Of a stretch of 50,470 nt of DNA, positions 8,455-16,843 are shown piece by piece (position 1 is the stretch's first letter; each line of letters begins with the position of its first letter). The notes beneath the pieces are model-generated. The model searched no databases, was not told the DNA's origin, and saw only the letters and a list, made by a program, of their open reading frames with translations. Origin of the DNA: a virus; IMG/VR virus record IMGVR_UViG_3300029268_000027, positions 1 to 50,470 of that record; one strand, 5' to 3'. A program made the translations under genes and the position numbers.

Positions 8455-8994
8455 TTATGACACTCCTTCGGTCGCTAATTCCTGTAATCGGTCTTCCAAC
8501 CAACCCCGCACACGTTCCTGCCCCGCTAAATTTTTTGCCATGCTGAGGGCTGCCTTAAGCTTTCTCAAATCTACGCAGTCTTCAATAGTGCTTTTCCCAA
8601 CGTCATCCGCAGGCAGCAAAGCAATCTGTTTAGGAGTCAATCCAGCGGTATCCATCTTTCGGCGGGTCTCCCGAACAGCAAAAACATTCTGTCTCTTACG
8701 CTTCTGTGTGCTTCCCTGTGCTATACGATTACGTTTTGCAGGAGAAAGCGAGATTGTGCCATCGAACTCAAAAGCCCATAGTCTCGGGTCCGCAATATCC
8801 TGTACCCAGTCCAAAAATACAGGAAACTGATCACGAGTGAATTCCGAATTTCCGATGATACCTGCCTTAGCAGTTCTCTTGGGTTTACAAAACCCCTCAA
8901 AAATGGTCTCCAGATCGATTGTAGCATCCGGTTTGACCTGTTCCTTTAATAAAATTGCATACTTTCCACTAATGTTCCTTGCTAGATATGCCAT
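8455..8994 (-). CDS. Head-tail connector-region protein, unknown family
   Basis: About 179 residues from ATG 8994 (MAYLARNISG), chosen because GGAGG lies 8 nt upstream; a GTG at 9009 overlaps that ribosome site. The middle is basic (SPAKRNRIAQGSTQKRKRQN) and the C-terminal half is helical. It is the first gene after the histidine kinase and opens the neck/tail block. No family was recognised. A connector or head completion role is possible, but a nucleic-acid-binding role would also fit the basic segment. Confidence 0.5.
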   Translation of the reverse strand: MAYLARNISGKYAILLKEQVKPDATIDLETIFEGFCKPKRTAKAGIIGNSEFTRDQFPVFLDWVQDIADPRLWAFEFDGTISLSPAKRNRIAQGSTQKRKRQNVFAVRETRRKMDTAGLTPKQIALLPADDVGKSTIEDCVDLRKLKAALSMAKNLAGQERVRGWLEDRLQELATEGVS

Positions 8995-9116
8995 AGTAAT
9001 ATCCTCCACTCCACTCTAGTTATGTACTTATGAATTTACCACAAGCCCTTAAACCGCAGTTCCCAGCGGCTAAAAAATACAACAGGTTAGTTAATGCACC
9101 AAAAACCGGGGTCAAA

Positions 9117-12100
9117 TCACCTTGTTATTATTCCTGCAGGTGGTGCTTGAGCTGGAAATGCTACAACAAACTTTGTGCACCCAGGACAACTAGAATACCT
9201 TATATGACCACCGTAGGCTGCAACAGTGTCTCTGACCATGGCAAGACCCAATCCCTGGTTGTATTCGTCTGGATTTTCTTTAGTAGAAAAGTATGGCTCA
9301 AATATCCTATCACCCAAAGATGCATCTATCCCCTTCCCATTGTCAATAACCGTAATTATTACATTACCATCTTCTAATGCAACTTCTATTGTTATCTCGG
9401 GGTCGTTATGCATAATAGCCTCTCTGGCATTCCTGCACAGATTAGTAATAAGCTGCGAAAAGTCTATACGGTTAATAGAGATAAAATACCTATCGGAATT
9501 ATTTTGCAAAGTTTTCAGAACAAAATTGGTATCGCTGAGACTTTTAAAGTGATCCGTAAACATAAGAGTACGCATTATAGTCTTTAACTCAGGAATTACA
9601 TTAATTAGGTGTAATTCATCATTACTTGCTATTTTTGAATAATCAGACAATGAGTTGAGCACCTTAATGGAGTATTCAGTACGCTCTATACCATCCCCAG
9701 CCAAGTCTACTATATCAATCGCTGTATCCCTTAGCACGGCATAACACTCATGCGCATGAGTATCACTACAATTAAGCAACAAACAAGCTTTTTCCACTTC
9801 CTCATTTATAAGTTCCAGACAGTTCAGGATAGACTGCATAGGCGTGCGTAACTCATGGGCTACCCCCGAATTAACTAACCGAGAAGACTCCAACAAATCA
9901 CGCGTCTTAGCTATTTCCAAAATTTTTATCCGGTCCTCTTGCCATGCTCTTTTAACAGCAACAGCAATAGACAAAGCCAACTCTTCCATAAAAAAAATTG
10001 TATTTTCCGTAAACTTATTTTTTGCCTTATTATTTAATTGAATACACCCAATTATCTCTGATCCGGCAGAAAGTGGGATAATAGCTACAGATTCATATCC
10101 TGCCCGATTACACTGATTTCTCATCTTAATATTTAGTTCCCCGCAAACCCCGCTTAGTGGATCAGTTGTACTGTTCGTCCAAAAACTACCGCCCTTTGTA
10201 AAGAAAGAGCACACAGAGTCCGTCAGACCAGCAATAACACGCCCACAAATACATTGAAGAAGTGGAAGTTCTTTATCCGCACTCTTACTTTTATGTATAC
10301 CAGGTTCGCACAAATAGTTTTCTAATTCTATAAATTCTTGATCGAACCCCCTATAAACAAAGTAGGGAAAATCATCCCCTTCTTGTAAACGCAACCCAAT
10401 CGCGTCCACTCCGGTATAGTCCTGTATTAACTTAAGTAACTCTTCAATTGTTTGGATACCGGTATAAGGCTTATTCAGGTGTTTCAAAATATTAATTATT
10501 AGTTCCTGTTGCGCTTGTAGTATCTCTTTTTGACCTTCAGCCTCTTTACGTTCCGTTATATTCCTAACATTGCACTGAATAAAAGCAGAACCATTAACAG
10601 AGTAACTGTTGCTAATAAACTCAACTTGCAATACTCGTCCATCCCCAGTTTCCAAAGGTAAGTCTTCATACCGCACGTATCCTTCTCGCTGCAATCTATC
10701 AAAGATATCTTTATTTTTAAGACAATCCACAAATGGACTAACTTCCCAAATCTGCTTACCAACAAATTCGCCGTGGGAATAACCCAACATTTCCACCATA
10801 AAAGGATTTACATCCAATATCTTACCGGTATCAAAATCAAGTATCAGAATCCCATCTTGTGCACTCTCGAACAATCGTCTATATCGTAATTCACTGTGCT
10901 CCAGTGCGATCTCGGCGGTCTTACGATCAGTTATATCACGTGCTATCGTAGAAGCACCAATTACAGTATTAGTATTATCTAGAATTGGTGAAATAACCAA
11001 AGAAACGTTTACTATTTTACCATCTTTTCTTCGCCTTACAGTCTCATACCGATTTATATGCTCCCCCCGTATTATCCTAGCTATTAAACCTGTAATTTCA
11101 TTTTTATATTCTGGGAGAATCAAAATAGATACATGTTTACCGATAACTTCTTCGGGTTTATACCCATAAAGATTCTCAGCACCTTTATTCCAATCCGTAA
11201 TTTTACCATCCAACGTTTTACCAATAATAGCATCATCCGAACATTCAACAATAGTTGCTAATCTAACATTCTTTTCTTCCATCTGAAGTCTTTCTGTAAT
11301 GTCATCTATAATCTCTACTGCACCTAATATATTACCTTTAGAATCTTTAATTGCTACAGCTGTAAAATGTAACCAACGCCCACTCTCACCAAGCATAGGG
11401 AAGAAGTCTGTAGCCTCATACGCCCCCTCGATTAACTTAAGTCGACCACACTTGTTGCCATATAACCGATCTATTGACTCCTCATCCTGGTCCACTAGAA
11501 GATCAGCCAAACTCGGGCGAGCTGAAGGATAAAACGATTCCCAACTTTGGCTCTTGCCTACCACCTGATCTGCCTTCATACCAGTAATTTCTTCCAAGGC
11601 ACGATTCCAGAATATAATGTGATGATTATGATCAATAACGAATTGGGGAACAGGAGAATCATACACTATTGCCCGTAATTCAGCTTCAGCACGCTTAATT
11701 TTTGCATTAATAATATCTTTTTCAACAGCGTAAACACAGGCTTTGTATAGGAGGGTAGGGGTAATGTCGGGTTTGGATAAGAACTCACTAGCACCCAGCA
11801 AGAAACAACTGAAGGATAAACTATTGGAGTCATTACCAGTTACTACAACAACAGGTAAGGAGGAGAATAAGGACTTAAAAACAGTGAGAGTATCTAGTCC
11901 CCGAGTCTCGATTAAATTCAGGTCTAATACTACAACATTAGCAGGAGCAGATAACAGCAAATCCTGCAACTCATTCAGTGACTTACAAGTGTGAATACTA
12001 CTGACTCTTGGCATATCACCAAGCATGGAGGAAAATAACTCGGTTATTTCTTCTTTGTCGTCCACTATAACTATATCTAAATTCGGTTCCATAGGAGACA

Positions 12101-12119
12101 CCAAATCTTTAAGCCACAC
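9117..12119 (-). CDS. Hybrid sensor histidine kinase: REC - PAS x3 - GAF - HisKA - HATPase
   Basis: 1000 residues; GTG 12119 has AGGGG upstream, overlapping the preceding stop. An N-terminal receiver domain (about 14-130) has D20/D21, phospho-acceptor D66, T94 and K116. Three PAS domains follow (about 150-265, 285-400 and 405-520; the second and third joined by ITDRKTAE), then a GAF-like region (about 540-710). The dimerisation domain has VAHELRTPMQSILN (phospho-acceptor His). The ATPase domain shows N box NLCRNAREAI, G1 DNGKGID and G2 GLGLAMV. All catalytic motifs are present and there is no transmembrane segment, so it should be an active cytoplasmic kinase. It lies directly downstream of a stand-alone response regulator. 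Signal and output are unknown. Confidence 0.93.
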   Translation of the reverse strand: MWLKDLVSPMEPNLDIVIVDDKEEITELFSSMLGDMPRVSSIHTCKSLNELQDLLLSAPANVVVLDLNLIETRGLDTLTVFKSLFSSLPVVVVTGNDSNSLSFSCFLLGASEFLSKPDITPTLLYKACVYAVEKDIINAKIKRAEAELRAIVYDSPVPQFVIDHNHHIIFWNRALEEITGMKADQVVGKSQSWESFYPSARPSLADLLVDQDEESIDRLYGNKCGRLKLIEGAYEATDFFPMLGESGRWLHFTAVAIKDSKGNILGAVEIIDDITERLQMEEKNVRLATIVECSDDAIIGKTLDGKITDWNKGAENLYGYKPEEVIGKHVSILILPEYKNEITGLIARIIRGEHINRYETVRRRKDGKIVNVSLVISPILDNTNTVIGASTIARDITDRKTAEIALEHSELRYRRLFESAQDGILILDFDTGKILDVNPFMVEMLGYSHGEFVGKQIWEVSPFVDCLKNKDIFDRLQREGYVRYEDLPLETGDGRVLQVEFISNSYSVNGSAFIQCNVRNITERKEAEGQKEILQAQQELIINILKHLNKPYTGIQTIEELLKLIQDYTGVDAIGLRLQEGDDFPYFVYRGFDQEFIELENYLCEPGIHKSKSADKELPLLQCICGRVIAGLTDSVCSFFTKGGSFWTNSTTDPLSGVCGELNIKMRNQCNRAGYESVAIIPLSAGSEIIGCIQLNNKAKNKFTENTIFFMEELALSIAVAVKRAWQEDRIKILEIAKTRDLLESSRLVNSGVAHELRTPMQSILNCLELINEEVEKACLLLNCSDTHAHECYAVLRDTAIDIVDLAGDGIERTEYSIKVLNSLSDYSKIASNDELHLINVIPELKTIMRTLMFTDHFKSLSDTNFVLKTLQNNSDRYFISINRIDFSQLITNLCRNAREAIMHNDPEITIEVALEDGNVIITVIDNGKGIDASLGDRIFEPYFSTKENPDEYNQGLGLAMVRDTVAAYGGHIRYSSCPGCTKFVVAFPAQAPPAGIITR

Positions 12120-12127
12120 AAAGACCC

Positions 12128-12541
12128 CTATTCGTTAACTACTGAGACATGTGTCTGTTCCGCCAAACATACGGCATCAAACAAATCATTTATTCTTACG
12201 GGCTTTTCCATTAAATAAGTACCTATACCGTTAGAAGTATCTACTTTGGTCATAGATTGTGCTCGCTGAAATAATTCTACGTTGTAAGCTAACCCTGTTA
12301 TAAAGATGATAGGAATATTGTTATTTAATTCTTTACGAATAAAATCATAGACCGTAAGCCCAGAATTGGACGGGCCATTCAAACGCAAATCTAATAGAAC
12401 TAGAGAAGGCATCTTGTCAGATATTTCTTTTTTAGCCTTATCGACAGATTCAGCGATTCTCACCTCATACTGTGCAGTCAGCTTCTTTGACCACATCTTA
12501 GTCACGATGGGATCATTTTCTACGATTAGTACATCCATCAT
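12128..12541 (-). CDS. Single-domain response regulator
   Basis: 137 residues, one receiver domain: E8/D10 acidic pocket, phospho-acceptor D51 in LVLLDLRL, T82 in FITG and K113 in MEKPV. There is no DNA-binding or output domain. An insert of about 15 residues lies before the Lys motif (SMTKVDTSNGIGTY). Its start overlaps the stop of the membrane coiled-coil gene (ATGA), and it ends 8 nt before the kinase. It is the natural partner of the kinase and, as a CheY-type protein, probably acts by protein contact or passes phosphate on. Confidence 0.92.
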   Translation of the reverse strand: MMDVLIVENDPIVTKMWSKKLTAQYEVRIAESVDKAKKEISDKMPSLVLLDLRLNGPSNSGLTVYDFIRKELNNNIPIIFITGLAYNVELFQRAQSMTKVDTSNGIGTYLMEKPVRINDLFDAVCLAEQTHVSVVNE

Positions 12542-12954
12542 TTCTGCCTCTTGCTTATTTCTAAAATTGCCTTGTCCAACCGTTTAATTGACAACGTAAT
12601 TTCCTGGTCCCTCTGCTCGCTTCCTGCATTCCTTGATTTCAATTCCTCAATCTGTGCCTTCAGATTGTCCAGAGAACTATCAATCTTAACAAAAGCTTTA
12701 TCTATGCACGCAATCCGGTCGTACTGGCGCTCCCACATTTCAATGCTTAGAACACCTAGAGTCAATAAAATAGAAACTGAAATACCCAAAAACCACATCC
12801 ATCTACGGTGGTCTCTTTCATCCAAAAGTTTTTTCTGCTCTTCTATATAAACTTGAAGATTAGTTGTCTTACTATCAGTCTGTTGTGCTAATTGAGAGAC
12901 AATCTCTTCCAATTCACCCAGTAACTCAGCTTGTCGTGTATCCGCTTCAGACAT
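12538..12954 (-). CDS. Membrane-anchored coiled-coil protein
   Basis: About 138 residues from ATG 12954; a GTG at 12960 is less well placed. The order is an N-terminal coiled coil of about 50 residues, a basic turn (DERDHRRW), one transmembrane segment (MWFLGISVSILLTLGVLSI) and a second coiled coil of about 60 residues. There is no enzymatic motif. It lies between the spanin-type lipoprotein and the response regulator, overlapping the latter by 4 nt. It could be a lysis accessory protein or a membrane partner of the two-component pair; the sequence does not decide. Confidence 0.6.
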   Translation of the reverse strand: MSEADTRQAELLGELEEIVSQLAQQTDSKTTNLQVYIEEQKKLLDERDHRRWMWFLGISVSILLTLGVLSIEMWERQYDRIACIDKAFVKIDSSLDNLKAQIEELKSRNAGSEQRDQEITLSIKRLDKAILEISKRQK

Positions 12955-12960
12955 GGGCAC

Positions 12961-13314
12961 CTACCTTATCCAGCGTTTATACCAAGGTGCAGTGTCCTTA
13001 TTAATTTCCCCCCCATTATGACTTTTTACGATTGACTCTATAGCATCAGCCCAAACCTGCCAGTCAGCTAGTCCATCACTAATAACTTGCACATCTTTAT
13101 AAGACCAACAGGCAATCCCCTTCTTGCTGTCCATAGAAGGCTCGCTAACCCATTTTGTATTAGGGTATTTTTTAGTATCACCCTTACCCTTATCTATCAT
13201 TACCACATCAGGACGAGGTGGTAAAGTAATTTCGCTTACTAGGAGCTGCTCCCGCGGTATGCTAGCACAAGAAACCAGTAGTAAGAATACGATAATGAGG
13301 ATATAATTTCTCAT
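12961..13314 (-). CDS. Outer-membrane spanin-like lipoprotein
   Basis: 117 residues with a short hydrophobic signal ending in a lipobox: MRNYILIIVFLLLVSCAS, Cys at 16. The mature part is Pro- and Lys-containing. Its start overlaps the 3' end of the upstream small membrane gene by 4 nt, the Rz/Rz1-type arrangement of inner- and outer-membrane spanins. It would be anchored in the outer membrane and help fuse the two membranes at lysis. It is longer than typical Rz1, so a different small lipoprotein remains possible. Confidence 0.65.
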   Translation of the reverse strand: MRNYILIIVFLLLVSCASIPREQLLVSEITLPPRPDVVMIDKGKGDTKKYPNTKWVSEPSMDSKKGIACWSYKDVQVISDGLADWQVWADAIESIVKSHNGGEINKDTAPWYKRWIR

Positions 13315-13610
13315 CTTGGTGGCCCCATAAAAATATTCTCTAACTTTAGTTGCCCTCCCACAATCGCGGGTGGCTTCGGCTTCTTCTTCTGATTGTAATA
13401 CGAGTTTAAAATATCCATATTGCTTTGCAGAAAAATATTAGTCTTTTGCACAGAAGCCTTTGCAAGTTCGCACTCTTTAAGCTGTGCCTCTATTGTAAAT
13501 ATCTTGCTCTTTTGGAAATGGTTTTTCACACCAAGATAACCAACTACAGCCATGGCTCCAATAATAACCATAACCAAAATTGTCTGTGTAATCATCCCTG
13601 GGTAATACAT
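13311..13610 (-). CDS. Inner-membrane spanin-like protein
   Basis: 99 residues: one N-terminal transmembrane segment (about 8-26, ITQTILVMVIIGAMAVVGYL), then a periplasmic helical region with heptad-like spacing and a Pro/Lys-rich end. It sits between the NlpC/P60 enzyme and the overlapping lipoprotein gene, as expected for the inner-membrane half of a two-component spanin. The ATG has AGGTAAG about 8 nt upstream. The topology fits; sequence similarity to known spanins was not testable here. Confidence 0.65.
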   Translation of the reverse strand: MYYPGMITQTILVMVIIGAMAVVGYLGVKNHFQKSKIFTIEAQLKECELAKASVQKTNIFLQSNMDILNSYYNQKKKPKPPAIVGGQLKLENIFMGPPR

Positions 13611-13612
13611 AC

Positions 13613-14176
13613 TTACTTACCTGGTAATAAATTTAATTGCAATAGCCCCACCCAATGCTGGTCATGGTAATCCTTTTTACGCATCAGAGTCTCCTTAAAA
13701 TAACCAGCACTAGAAGATGCTTCAGCAATAGTGATAACCTTTAAATCATCCTTTTTCCAAGCAAAACAAACATGTCCATATGGTCGAGGTGGCTTGCCTG
13801 GTTTAGATGGAAACGTGTAAAAGATTAAATAAGGAAATCTTGATTGCTGCCACATCTCCTTATTAATGGTCCATCTTTTTTTATTAGCCCACGTACGCCA
13901 CATACGTTCTGAAGTAGTCCTAGGCAAATGCCCTATACCACTTTTACGGCATATCGTTTCTATACCACCTGAACAGTCGAAGTAGATCGACCAGTTCGCT
14001 CCCCACCCGTAAGGCACCCGGCGGGCTAGATAAAATTTAGTCCAAAAATCCATTCTACGTATAACACTATTCTCTAGTGGATCATCACTAAAAACAATAT
14101 CACTCATTTTAAGAGGTTCTGCATTGGAAGTTACTGCAATAAGTGTTATTACTACAGCAACTAATAACCTTTTCAT
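13613..14176 (-). CDS. Secreted NlpC/P60-type cysteine peptidase, likely endolysin
   Basis: 187 residues. A signal peptide (MKRLLVAVVITLIAVTSNA) precedes a papain-like core. The catalytic Cys is C68 in PYGWGANWSIYFDCSGG and the His is H135 in YGHVCFAW. This is the motif order of NlpC/P60 peptidoglycan peptidases, which cut stem peptides. A signal peptide on an endolysin means export by the host Sec system. It lies between the holin-like gene and the spanin-like pair, which supports a lysis role; a virion-associated or host-wall remodelling enzyme is the alternative. Confidence 0.82.
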   Translation of the reverse strand: MKRLLVAVVITLIAVTSNAEPLKMSDIVFSDDPLENSVIRRMDFWTKFYLARRVPYGWGANWSIYFDCSGGIETICRKSGIGHLPRTTSERMWRTWANKKRWTINKEMWQQSRFPYLIFYTFPSKPGKPPRPYGHVCFAWKKDDLKVITIAEASSSAGYFKETLMRKKDYHDQHWVGLLQLNLLPGK

Positions 14177-14177
14177 C

Positions 14178-14579
14178 TTAACCTGGATTTATCGCTTTAC
14201 AAATAATCATAGCGATACATAATCCTATCACTGCCCAAAAACCCATGCACCCCAAACGCTCCATAGGCGTACCTTTTTCCATTAAAGTGCGAAAGGAGAA
14301 ATACGGGAAGAACCAAGATACTAAAGTCATCGCAGAAAAAAGCGTAAAAACACCATACACCGTAGCTGGTATAATTATATTCAACATTGCGTCGCGTAGT
14401 ATACTTAGTTCTAAATTTTTATCATACGTGTAAAGGAGGTAGACAGATACGAACACCCAAAGGAATACACCACTGGCGTTAATGAGATTGGCTAGAGTAC
14501 GTTGCCAAAAAGACCACTCAGGATTAGTTTCAATTATTGCTTTATTTACTTTTTTAACTTCATTTTCTAAATCTTCCAC
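14178..14579 (-). CDS. Holin-like membrane protein
   Basis: 133 residues with three predicted transmembrane segments (about 33-52, 67-92 and 110-128), a charged N-terminus and a short C-terminus. Size, topology and position directly before the lytic peptidase (1 nt gap) fit a class I type holin. No family signature was recognised, so the call rests on context. Confidence 0.55.
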   Translation of the reverse strand: MEDLENEVKKVNKAIIETNPEWSFWQRTLANLINASGVFLWVFVSVYLLYTYDKNLELSILRDAMLNIIIPATVYGVFTLFSAMTLVSWFFPYFSFRTLMEKGTPMERLGCMGFWAVIGLCIAMIICKAINPG

Positions 14580-14582
14580 AGT

Positions 14583-14870
14583 TTAACCCTCCTCTCCCTT
14601 AGGAACACTACCAGCCATCAAAGAACTAAAATCATCAATAGCAGAACCAAGACGGGGGAGCACCTGTTTAAGTATGTCTAGACGTAACATAATAATTTCG
14701 GAAAGCTCTTCCATAGGATTAGAAGAGTTATCATCACAAGGACTGCAACAATCGTCTTTGGGGTAACCAGTGCCGGGCAAGGAGTAAAGAAAGTCATTTA
14801 GTACATCCCTAACCAACCTAAGCATTTGAATATCCTTCTCTATTTGTAACAACCACTCTTGCATAGTCAT
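14583..14870 (-). CDS. Small acidic protein at the head of the lysis genes
   Basis: 95 residues; ATG 14870 has GGGAGG 8 nt upstream. It is helical with a Cys-rich acidic loop (DDCCSPCDDNSS) in the middle that could bind metal. There is no signal peptide or transmembrane segment. It is the first intact gene after the broken endonuclease/TnpB region and ends 3 nt before the holin-like gene. The family is unknown. Confidence 0.55.
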   Translation of the reverse strand: MTMQEWLLQIEKDIQMLRLVRDVLNDFLYSLPGTGYPKDDCCSPCDDNSSNPMEELSEIIMLRLDILKQVLPRLGSAIDDFSSLMAGSVPKGEEG

Positions 14871-14914
14871 AGTCTAGTCCTCCCGTGTATAGTCTAATAG
14901 GAGAAGAAGGGAAG

Positions 14915-14959
14915 TTATTTGGAGAGGTAGTCCTCAAACTTCTTCCACTTACGAGTGAC
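14915..14959 (-). pseudogene. C-terminal remnant of a LAGLIDADG endonuclease
   Basis: Read on the minus strand just beyond the TnpB right-end hairpin, the sequence encodes VTRKWKKFEDYLSK and a stop. The intact homologue at 30591-31409 ends LDRKWNKVREELL. The shared R-K-W-x-K pattern at the very end suggests this is the tail of the same endonuclease whose N-terminal part lies at 16180-16737. About 90 codons between the two pieces are missing. The match is short. Confidence 0.5.
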
Positions 14960-15110
14960 TATTCCCCACGCCTAAAGGCGGGGGGCTTCTTTGGCAGAGC
15001 CAACAGTCTGTAGCCCCAGACTGAGAATATTTATCGCAGCATTAACATCTCTATCAATTTCGAAATTACAACATGGGCACTTAAAAACTCTAGTTGATAA
15101 TGGAATCTTT
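14957..15110 (-). ncRNA. Predicted TnpB omega-RNA (reRNA)
   Basis: TnpB guides are made from the 3' end of tnpB plus the right end of the element, with the guide taken from the flank beyond it. Here that means the last tnpB codons, the right-end hairpin, then a guide beginning near TCGTAAGTGGAAGAAG in the endonuclease remnant. Boundaries are estimates; the RNA is predicted from family knowledge. Confidence 0.5.
14964..14985 (-). repeat. Right-end hairpin of the TnpB element
   Basis: GC-rich hairpin with core CGCC-TTTA-GGCG on the minus strand. The tnpB stop codon lies in its loop. 21 bases (14964-14984) are exactly repeated in inverted orientation at 37798-37818, at the omega-RNA end of the IscB element. 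Confidence 0.85.
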
Positions 15111-16093
15111 TGACGATATCCACAATGTGAGCAAATTTGGCTAGTGTAGGCGGGATTGACTTTGATTACTATTCTACCGGCGCATTCTGCCTTGTAGACC
15201 AGCATATCAAAGAAATTTCGCCAAGCCACGTCTGCTATTCCACGGTTAATGCAGCGAAAGTTATCTTTTTGCATATTATTGATGGACAGGTCTTCAATAG
15301 CTATCACACCATAGGCGTCTATGAGTTTACGAGACAGCTTGTGAGCAAAATCTTTTCTCTTGTTCGTGATTCGCTCATGAACGCGAGAAACTATCTTGCG
15401 ACACTTGTGCCTCTTACGGGTTCCTTTGGTTTGTTTGGAAAGTCTGCGTTGAACCTTTGCAAGATTTTTAGCCTCTTGTTTAAAGAAACGAGGGTTATCA
15501 ACCTTTTCACCATTAGAGAGTGTCATGAACGAAGAGAGTCCTGCGTCAAGCCCAACAGAGACAGTATTGTCAGGGAGAATATTTCTATCTACTTCGCAAG
15601 AGAAAGAGATAAACCATTTCTGAGTTGCAGTTTTTCTAATGGTACAAGTCTTGATTGTCCCTTCAGTTGGTCTATGAATTACTGCTTTTACTTTCCCAAT
15701 TTTGGAAAGACTTACGGATTTTTCGTTGAGTCTGAATCCAGTTTGAGGGTATGTGAAGGAGTCATATCTACCGAATCCACGAAACCGAGGATATCCGGGA
15801 TCGACACCTTGTTTCACTCTGCGGAAGAAAGCCTTAAATGCAAGGTCTATTCTGACGGCTACATTTTGCAAAACTTGAGAATGAATGTCTTTAAGTTCAG
15901 GAACGCGTTCTTTCAGTGTAGGAAAGGTTGCTTGTTGGTCATAGAGAGAAAGCCCTTTATGGAATTGTTCCCAACTATTTTTACGCTGTTCCAGCAGATG
16001 ATTATACAACCGCCTGCATTGCTCAAGGGTATTTAGCAGCAATGTTTGTTGCTTCTTAGTTGGATAAATCCTGTATTGAAAAGACTTTCTCAT
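14972..16093 (-). CDS. tnpB: TnpB RNA-guided endonuclease
   Basis: 373 residues, starting MRKSFQYRIYPTKKQQ, the usual OrfB opening. RuvC-like residues are D183 (SVGLDAG), E267 (IAIEDLS) and D349 (DRDVNAAINI). Zinc ribbon cysteines are C321/C324 and C339/C342. A basic bridge lies at about 215-250. All catalytic positions are present, so it looks functional. TnpB cuts DNA next to a target-adjacent motif under an RNA guide and helps its element persist. The motif is probably TTAC, the bases next to the left end. Confidence 0.95.
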   Translation of the reverse strand: MRKSFQYRIYPTKKQQTLLLNTLEQCRRLYNHLLEQRKNSWEQFHKGLSLYDQQATFPTLKERVPELKDIHSQVLQNVAVRIDLAFKAFFRRVKQGVDPGYPRFRGFGRYDSFTYPQTGFRLNEKSVSLSKIGKVKAVIHRPTEGTIKTCTIRKTATQKWFISFSCEVDRNILPDNTVSVGLDAGLSSFMTLSNGEKVDNPRFFKQEAKNLAKVQRRLSKQTKGTRKRHKCRKIVSRVHERITNKRKDFAHKLSRKLIDAYGVIAIEDLSINNMQKDNFRCINRGIADVAWRNFFDMLVYKAECAGRIVIKVNPAYTSQICSHCGYRQKIPLSTRVFKCPCCNFEIDRDVNAAINILSLGLQTVGSAKEAPRL

Positions 16094-16153
16094 ATTTTAC
16101 GCACCTACTATATTTTGACACAAAGGAAGTTAAATGATTCCGTGTTTTTCATG

Positions 16154-16181
16154 AAAGCCCACGAATAAATTCGGGGGCTTT
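16154..16181 (-). repeat. Left-end hairpin of the TnpB element
   Basis: Outer arms AAAGCCC/GGGCTTT with inner CGAA/TTCG and a TTTA run at the apex on the minus strand. It supplies the premature stop (TAA, 16180-16182) of the interrupted endonuclease gene. Confidence 0.8.
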
Positions 16182-16737
16182 AAACCAAGGAATTTCGGTA
16201 AGCAAGAATTTGTTCTCTGTTAGTGAGGTTCGGAGGAGATAGTGTTAATGATTTCTTTGGGGTCACATTAAATATCTTATACAGGACATCAAGCCAACGT
16301 GGGACACCATGCACTAACAAAACAGAAATTTGACCGTGTCCAATCTGCCCCTCAGCAATATCATAAGTATGAACTGGTCCAGTGTATCCTATTACGTTTG
16401 CCCACTCTCTTAAATAATCATAGTCCTTCAAAGACACCTGTACCAAGTTTTTCTTAGGCTTAATACACCCATCACTAGCTACCAACCCCGCAAAAGCACA
16501 CTGCTCTAAACCTATTTCATCAAAGAAACCAAAGTTAACATCATACTTTCTTTTTTCTTGTTTTTCAGGAATTTCAGCATCCCCCTTCTTCCTGAAATAA
16601 TCCGCACGAGCACGAATAGAACCGCTACTGTGTGTTGGTATTAAAGCTACCAGTTCCTTAGAAGTAACCTTACCATAATTCTCCTTAAGAAGTTTGTCCT
16701 CTTCAGGAGTCCATGCAATACGTTTTGAACCTGCCAT
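16180..16737 (-). pseudogene. LAGLIDADG homing endonuclease, truncated by the TnpB element
   Basis: 185 codons remain. An N-terminal SANT/HTH-like region (ITWTPEED-type WTPEEDKLLKENYGK) is followed by the first LAGLIDADG helix (CAFAGLVASDGCI). Then comes IFNVTPKKSLTLSPPNLTNREQILAY, aligning to FNIVPKKSLILQPPNL...QILAY of the intact homologue at 30591-31409. Homology stops at QILAY, right before the homologue's second helix (SIGYVDGDG). The last residues RNSLV are element sequence. With only one of two LAGLIDADG helices it should be inactive unless it dimerises. Confidence 0.85.
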
Positions 16738-16752
16738 CCTAAATCTCCTTAT

Positions 16753-16789
16753 ACTTTTGGTCTATACTATAAGTATATTACCCAAAAGT
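16753..16789 (-). promoter_or_regulatory. Nested inverted repeats upstream of the endonuclease pseudogene; possible promoter/operator
   Basis: Arms ACTTTTGG (16753-16760) and CCAAAAGT (16782-16789) enclose a second palindrome, ATACT-ATA-AGTAT. The minus strand carries TATACT and TATAGT, possible -10 boxes, 40 nt or less before the gene start. No good -35 is evident. It lies just downstream of the capsid terminator, where a fresh promoter would be expected. Confidence 0.35.
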
Positions 16790-16843
16790 GTCCGAGAGGT
16801 AAAAATTAACAGCAAAAAATGAAAAGAATGGTGTGAAAAAGAA

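Larger units (their letters stand above)
14957..16197 (-). mobile_element. IS200/IS605-type tnpB-only element
   Basis: The element has one gene, tnpB, flanked by hairpins: left end 16154-16181 (AAAGCCC/GGGCTTT outer stem, TTTA in the minus-strand loop) and right end 14964-14985 (CGCC-TTTA-GGCG core). On the minus strand the disrupted endonuclease gene is intact up to CTTGCTTAC; TTAC is a known IS605-family target, so the left end probably starts right after it, at 16197. There is no tnpA transposase, so movement would need one in trans. The exact right boundary near 14957-14960 is inferred. Confidence 0.75.

Noticed and set aside
9030-9377. Plus-strand 115-codon open frame (MNLPQALKPQFPAAKK...)
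   Set aside because: It overlaps the 3' end of the histidine kinase and would be the only plus-strand gene; no clear ribosome site. The first 30 codons look somewhat coding-like, but there is no other support.
15137-16036. Plus-strand 299-codon open frame
   Set aside because: It is the antisense of tnpB, whose motifs are unmistakable.
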